Shown here in pieces: positions 62,154-64,000 of a stretch of 64,000 nt of DNA (its first letter is position 1; every line of letters begins with the position of its first letter). This DNA comes from Palsa-1392 sp036490335 (GTDB lineage: Bacteria > Verrucomicrobiota > Verrucomicrobiia > Chthoniobacterales > UBA10450), in NCBI GenBank assembly GCA_036490335.1, contig DASXEB010000011.1:1-64000 (forward strand), in the 5' to 3' direction. A program made the position numbers and the translations under genes. Below the pieces are notes generated by a model that made no database searches, was not told where the DNA came from, and was given only the letters and a program-made list of their open reading frames with translations.

Positions 62154-62567
62154 CAATTGACGCGGAAGAAATCCACGCTTTCTATAAGAGACAGTTCGAA
62201 GGATTGGAGACGGCCAGTTTAAGTGCAGATAGTTTAAGTTGAAGTCTGCGATCATCTTCAACTTAAACTGGAAACTTCAACTCTACGGAACAGTTAAGAA
62301 ATCGTATCCCGCGGCATCGCGGCCTTTACCAGACTTCGCGGTTCCTAACTCATGAGACCTTTAACTTTTCCACTTTCGCACCTTTGGCTTTCCCACCTTT
62401 GACTTTCGAACCTTCCCACTTTCAGAACTCTCCTTTGAAATTACCCTTGGTTAAACTCGAATCCCTTTCGAGACTTGGAACGCCAGGCGAATGAGATTTC
62501 CGTTTTCCGCTTTCTCAATTTCCGAATTTTCCGCATCTCCTTTGCTGTTCTTCCCGCGGATTTCGCA
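62154..62567. other. Intergenic region with an inverted repeat and pyrimidine arrays
   Basis: A perfect 14-base inverted repeat, AGTTTAAGTTGAAG at 62231-62244 and its complement at 62256-62269, surrounds an 11-base loop. It lies 78 bases past the HEPN stop; no U-run follows, so termination is possible but unproved. From about 62350 to 62420 is a pyrimidine-rich tract with 15-base repeats, and from about 62496 to the start of the epimerase a TTTCCG array. No frame looks protein-like. Confidence 0.6.
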
Positions 62568-63614
62568 ATGATTCTCCTCGTCACAGGCTCCTCCGGTTTG
62601 ATCGGCTCCGAGGTGGTTGCCTATTTTTGCCGGCTAGGCTGGGAAGTCCACGGCGTGGATAACAACATGCGCGCCGATTTCTTCGGACCGGCCGGCGATA
62701 CGCGCTGGAACCAACGCCGGCTCATGGCGGAGCATTCCGCCTTCAGGCATCACGAACTTGACATCCGGAGTCGCGAGGAAGTGTTGGAATGTTTGGAGCA
62801 ACTCAAGCCCGCCATGGTCGTTCATGCGGCCGCCCAGCCGAGCCACGATCTCGCCGCGGCGCGTCCGTTCGACGACTTTGATACCAACGCGGTCGGCACG
62901 CTGAACCTTTTGGAGGCAACGCGGCGCCACGCCCCCGAGGCCGTTTTTGTTTACCTGAGCACAAACAAGGTCTATGGCGACCGGCCCAATACCATTCGAC
63001 TGAAGGAACTTCCCACGCGCTGGGACTACGAGGATCCCGCCTATGCTAATGGCATACCGGAATCGTTTCCGATCGACCAGAGCAAGCACAGCCTTTTCGG
63101 CGCATCCAAACTCGCGGCCGATATCATGGTGCAGGAATATGGCCGCTACTTTGGGATGAAGACCTGCGCCTTGCGCGGCGGTTGCCTGACCGGCCCGAAT
63201 CATAGCGGCGTCGAGCTGCACGGCTTCCTCAGCTACCTCATCAAATGCAACGTCGAAGAGCGTCCCTACAAAATATTCGGCTACAAAGGCAAGCAGGTCC
63301 GGGACAACATTCACTCTTACGATGTTGCTCGATTCATCCACTTCTTTTGGGAGGATCCGCGCGTAGCTGAGGTATATAATATCGGCGGCGGCCGGGAGAA
63401 CAGCCTTTCGATTTTGGAAGCCTTTGAACGTGCGAAAGCAATCAGTGGCAGAAAGATGCAGTCCGAGTACACCGACACAAACCGGGAAGGCGATCATATT
63501 TGCTACATCAGCGACTTGTCCAAGATTAGGACCCATTTCCCATCCTGGACGATCAGCAAGTCCCTCGACGATATCTTCGAAGGAATTTATTCCGCTGAGC
63601 GCAATAGAGGATGA
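62568..63614 (+). CDS. NAD-dependent sugar epimerase, CDP-paratose 2-epimerase-like
   Basis: 348 residues from the ATG at 62568. The Rossmann signature is GSSGLIGSEVV; then NTNAVGTLNLLEATR-like, VYLSTNKVYGDRPN, and the SLFGASK motif at the place of the catalytic YxxxK, where Tyr is replaced by Phe as I recall for this subgroup. It forms part of nucleotide-sugar metabolism for polysaccharide. It lies after an array-rich leader and is followed by the third minisatellite. Confidence 0.85.
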   Translation: MILLVTGSSGLIGSEVVAYFCRLGWEVHGVDNNMRADFFGPAGDTRWNQRRLMAEHSAFRHHELDIRSREEVLECLEQLKPAMVVHAAAQPSHDLAAARPFDDFDTNAVGTLNLLEATRRHAPEAVFVYLSTNKVYGDRPNTIRLKELPTRWDYEDPAYANGIPESFPIDQSKHSLFGASKLAADIMVQEYGRYFGMKTCALRGGCLTGPNHSGVELHGFLSYLIKCNVEERPYKIFGYKGKQVRDNIHSYDVARFIHFFWEDPRVAEVYNIGGGRENSLSILEAFERAKAISGRKMQSEYTDTNREGDHICYISDLSKIRTHFPSWTISKSLDDIFEGIYSAERNRG

Positions 63615-63751
63615 GGGAAGGAAGCAGTTTTGATTGTGGGAAAGGTCAAAGGTGAGAAAGTGATATCATCTGAGGCACCTTCGCGACTTTTGACGTTCCT
63701 GCCTTCCACCCTTGGTATGAGCTTTGCGGGTCGTAGGAGAGGGCATTATCA

Positions 63752-64000
63752 CCATGGCAAAGCGATCGGGCCATGCGTCAAGACGACTTCGCCATGTGTC
63801 AAAGGCCCTTCGCCATGTGCCAGAGGGTCTTCGTCATGTGTCAACGGGAGTTCGCCATATGCCAACCAGGCTTTGTCATACGGCAAAGGAGCTTCGTCGT
63901 GTGTCAGAGACCCTTTGCCATATGGCAAAAGAGCCTTCGCCATATGGCAAAGGAGCTTCGTCATGTGTCAAAGACCCTTTGCCATGTGCCAAAGGTACTT
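63752..64000. repeat. 21-bp-period minisatellite, locus 3 (open at right edge)
   Basis: About 12 units, each about 21 bases and resembling CGCCATGTGTCAAAGGCCCTT, with some copies containing the palindrome TTTGCCATATGGCAAA. On the minus strand it reads as heptapeptides of the type PLTHGEG. The array continues beyond the window. Upstream from 63615 to 63751 nothing is recognised. Confidence 0.9.

Noticed and set aside
62183..62194. TATAAGAGACAG, identical to the inner 12 bases of the Tn5 mosaic end used in library adapters
   Set aside because: Only 12 bases match and no further adapter or transposon sequence follows; chance match is possible, though a read-level check for a chimeric join would be sensible.

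Overview
The window looks like chromosomal DNA of a GC-rich soil or freshwater Verrucomicrobiota, probably of the Spartobacteria/Chthoniobacterales type. The pointers are a run of autotransporter-associated beta-strand proteins with C-terminal PEP-CTERM anchors next to an exosortase, two DUF5069 proteins, an ECF-like sigma factor of the kind expanded in this phylum, a secreted esterase whose C-terminal domain is repeated in another secreted protein, and back-to-back bactofilins. No rRNA, insertion sequence, phage or CRISPR array was seen. One tRNA (Ile, CAU) is present.

Layout. 1-7 kb: a very glycine-rich secreted protein running off the left edge, a DUF3833-type lipoprotein, a DUF5069 protein and an adenylate cyclase-TolB-TPR fusion. 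7-20 kb: a leucine-rich-repeat protein, an MFS exporter, a divergent ArsR/short-chain dehydrogenase pair, a ClC channel, a 21-bp minisatellite, a sigma factor, a small molybdate cluster (Mop protein, ModA), a Tat-exported vanadium haloperoxidase and an SNase-helix-hairpin-helix protein. 20-27 kb: a DMT transporter, glutathionyl-hydroquinone reductase, a sarcosine-oxidase-like enzyme, tRNA-Ile, an STT3-like membrane glycosyltransferase, two bactofilins and a second DUF5069 protein. 27-38 kb: a housekeeping and nitrogen-signalling block, nearly all on the minus strand (sugar nucleotidyltransferase, GlnD, an NtrC-like regulator with its kinase, Pgi, Icd, IF-1, an RRM protein). 38-48.5 kb: surface proteins with PEP-CTERM tails, two of them broken. 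48.5-63.6 kb: the exosortase/exopolysaccharide region (TPR protein, exosortase-EpsI, WecB-type transferase, sulfotransferase, NusG paralogue, carbamoyltransferase, epimerase), including a HEPN-MNT toxin-antitoxin-like module whose MNT part is fused to the carbamoyltransferase.

The strongest unexplained signal is a short word, GCCTAACGA. My hand scan finds about 76 exact copies in 64 kb, split almost evenly between strands (37 plus, 39 minus), where about 0.5 would be expected by chance. It lies between genes, inside conserved genes in all frames, supplies the stop codon of several genes, and forms tandem clusters and perfect inverted repeats. Its density (about one per 0.85 kb), lack of strand bias and partly conserved flank (NNAAAGG) resemble DNA uptake sequences. 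Uptake is an inference only; a HIP1-like repeat, a protein-binding site or a relic of integron-type attC half-sites are alternatives.

Three further repeat classes are layered on top: three minisatellites of unrelated sequence that all have a 21-bp period; TTTCAG/TTTCCG-type polypyrimidine arrays immediately upstream of start codons of the exosortase/exopolysaccharide genes (and inside two of them); and a purine-rich dispersed element in the same region. Apparent frameshifts in the exosortase and in two PEP-CTERM proteins are either real decay or assembly errors and should be checked first against reads.
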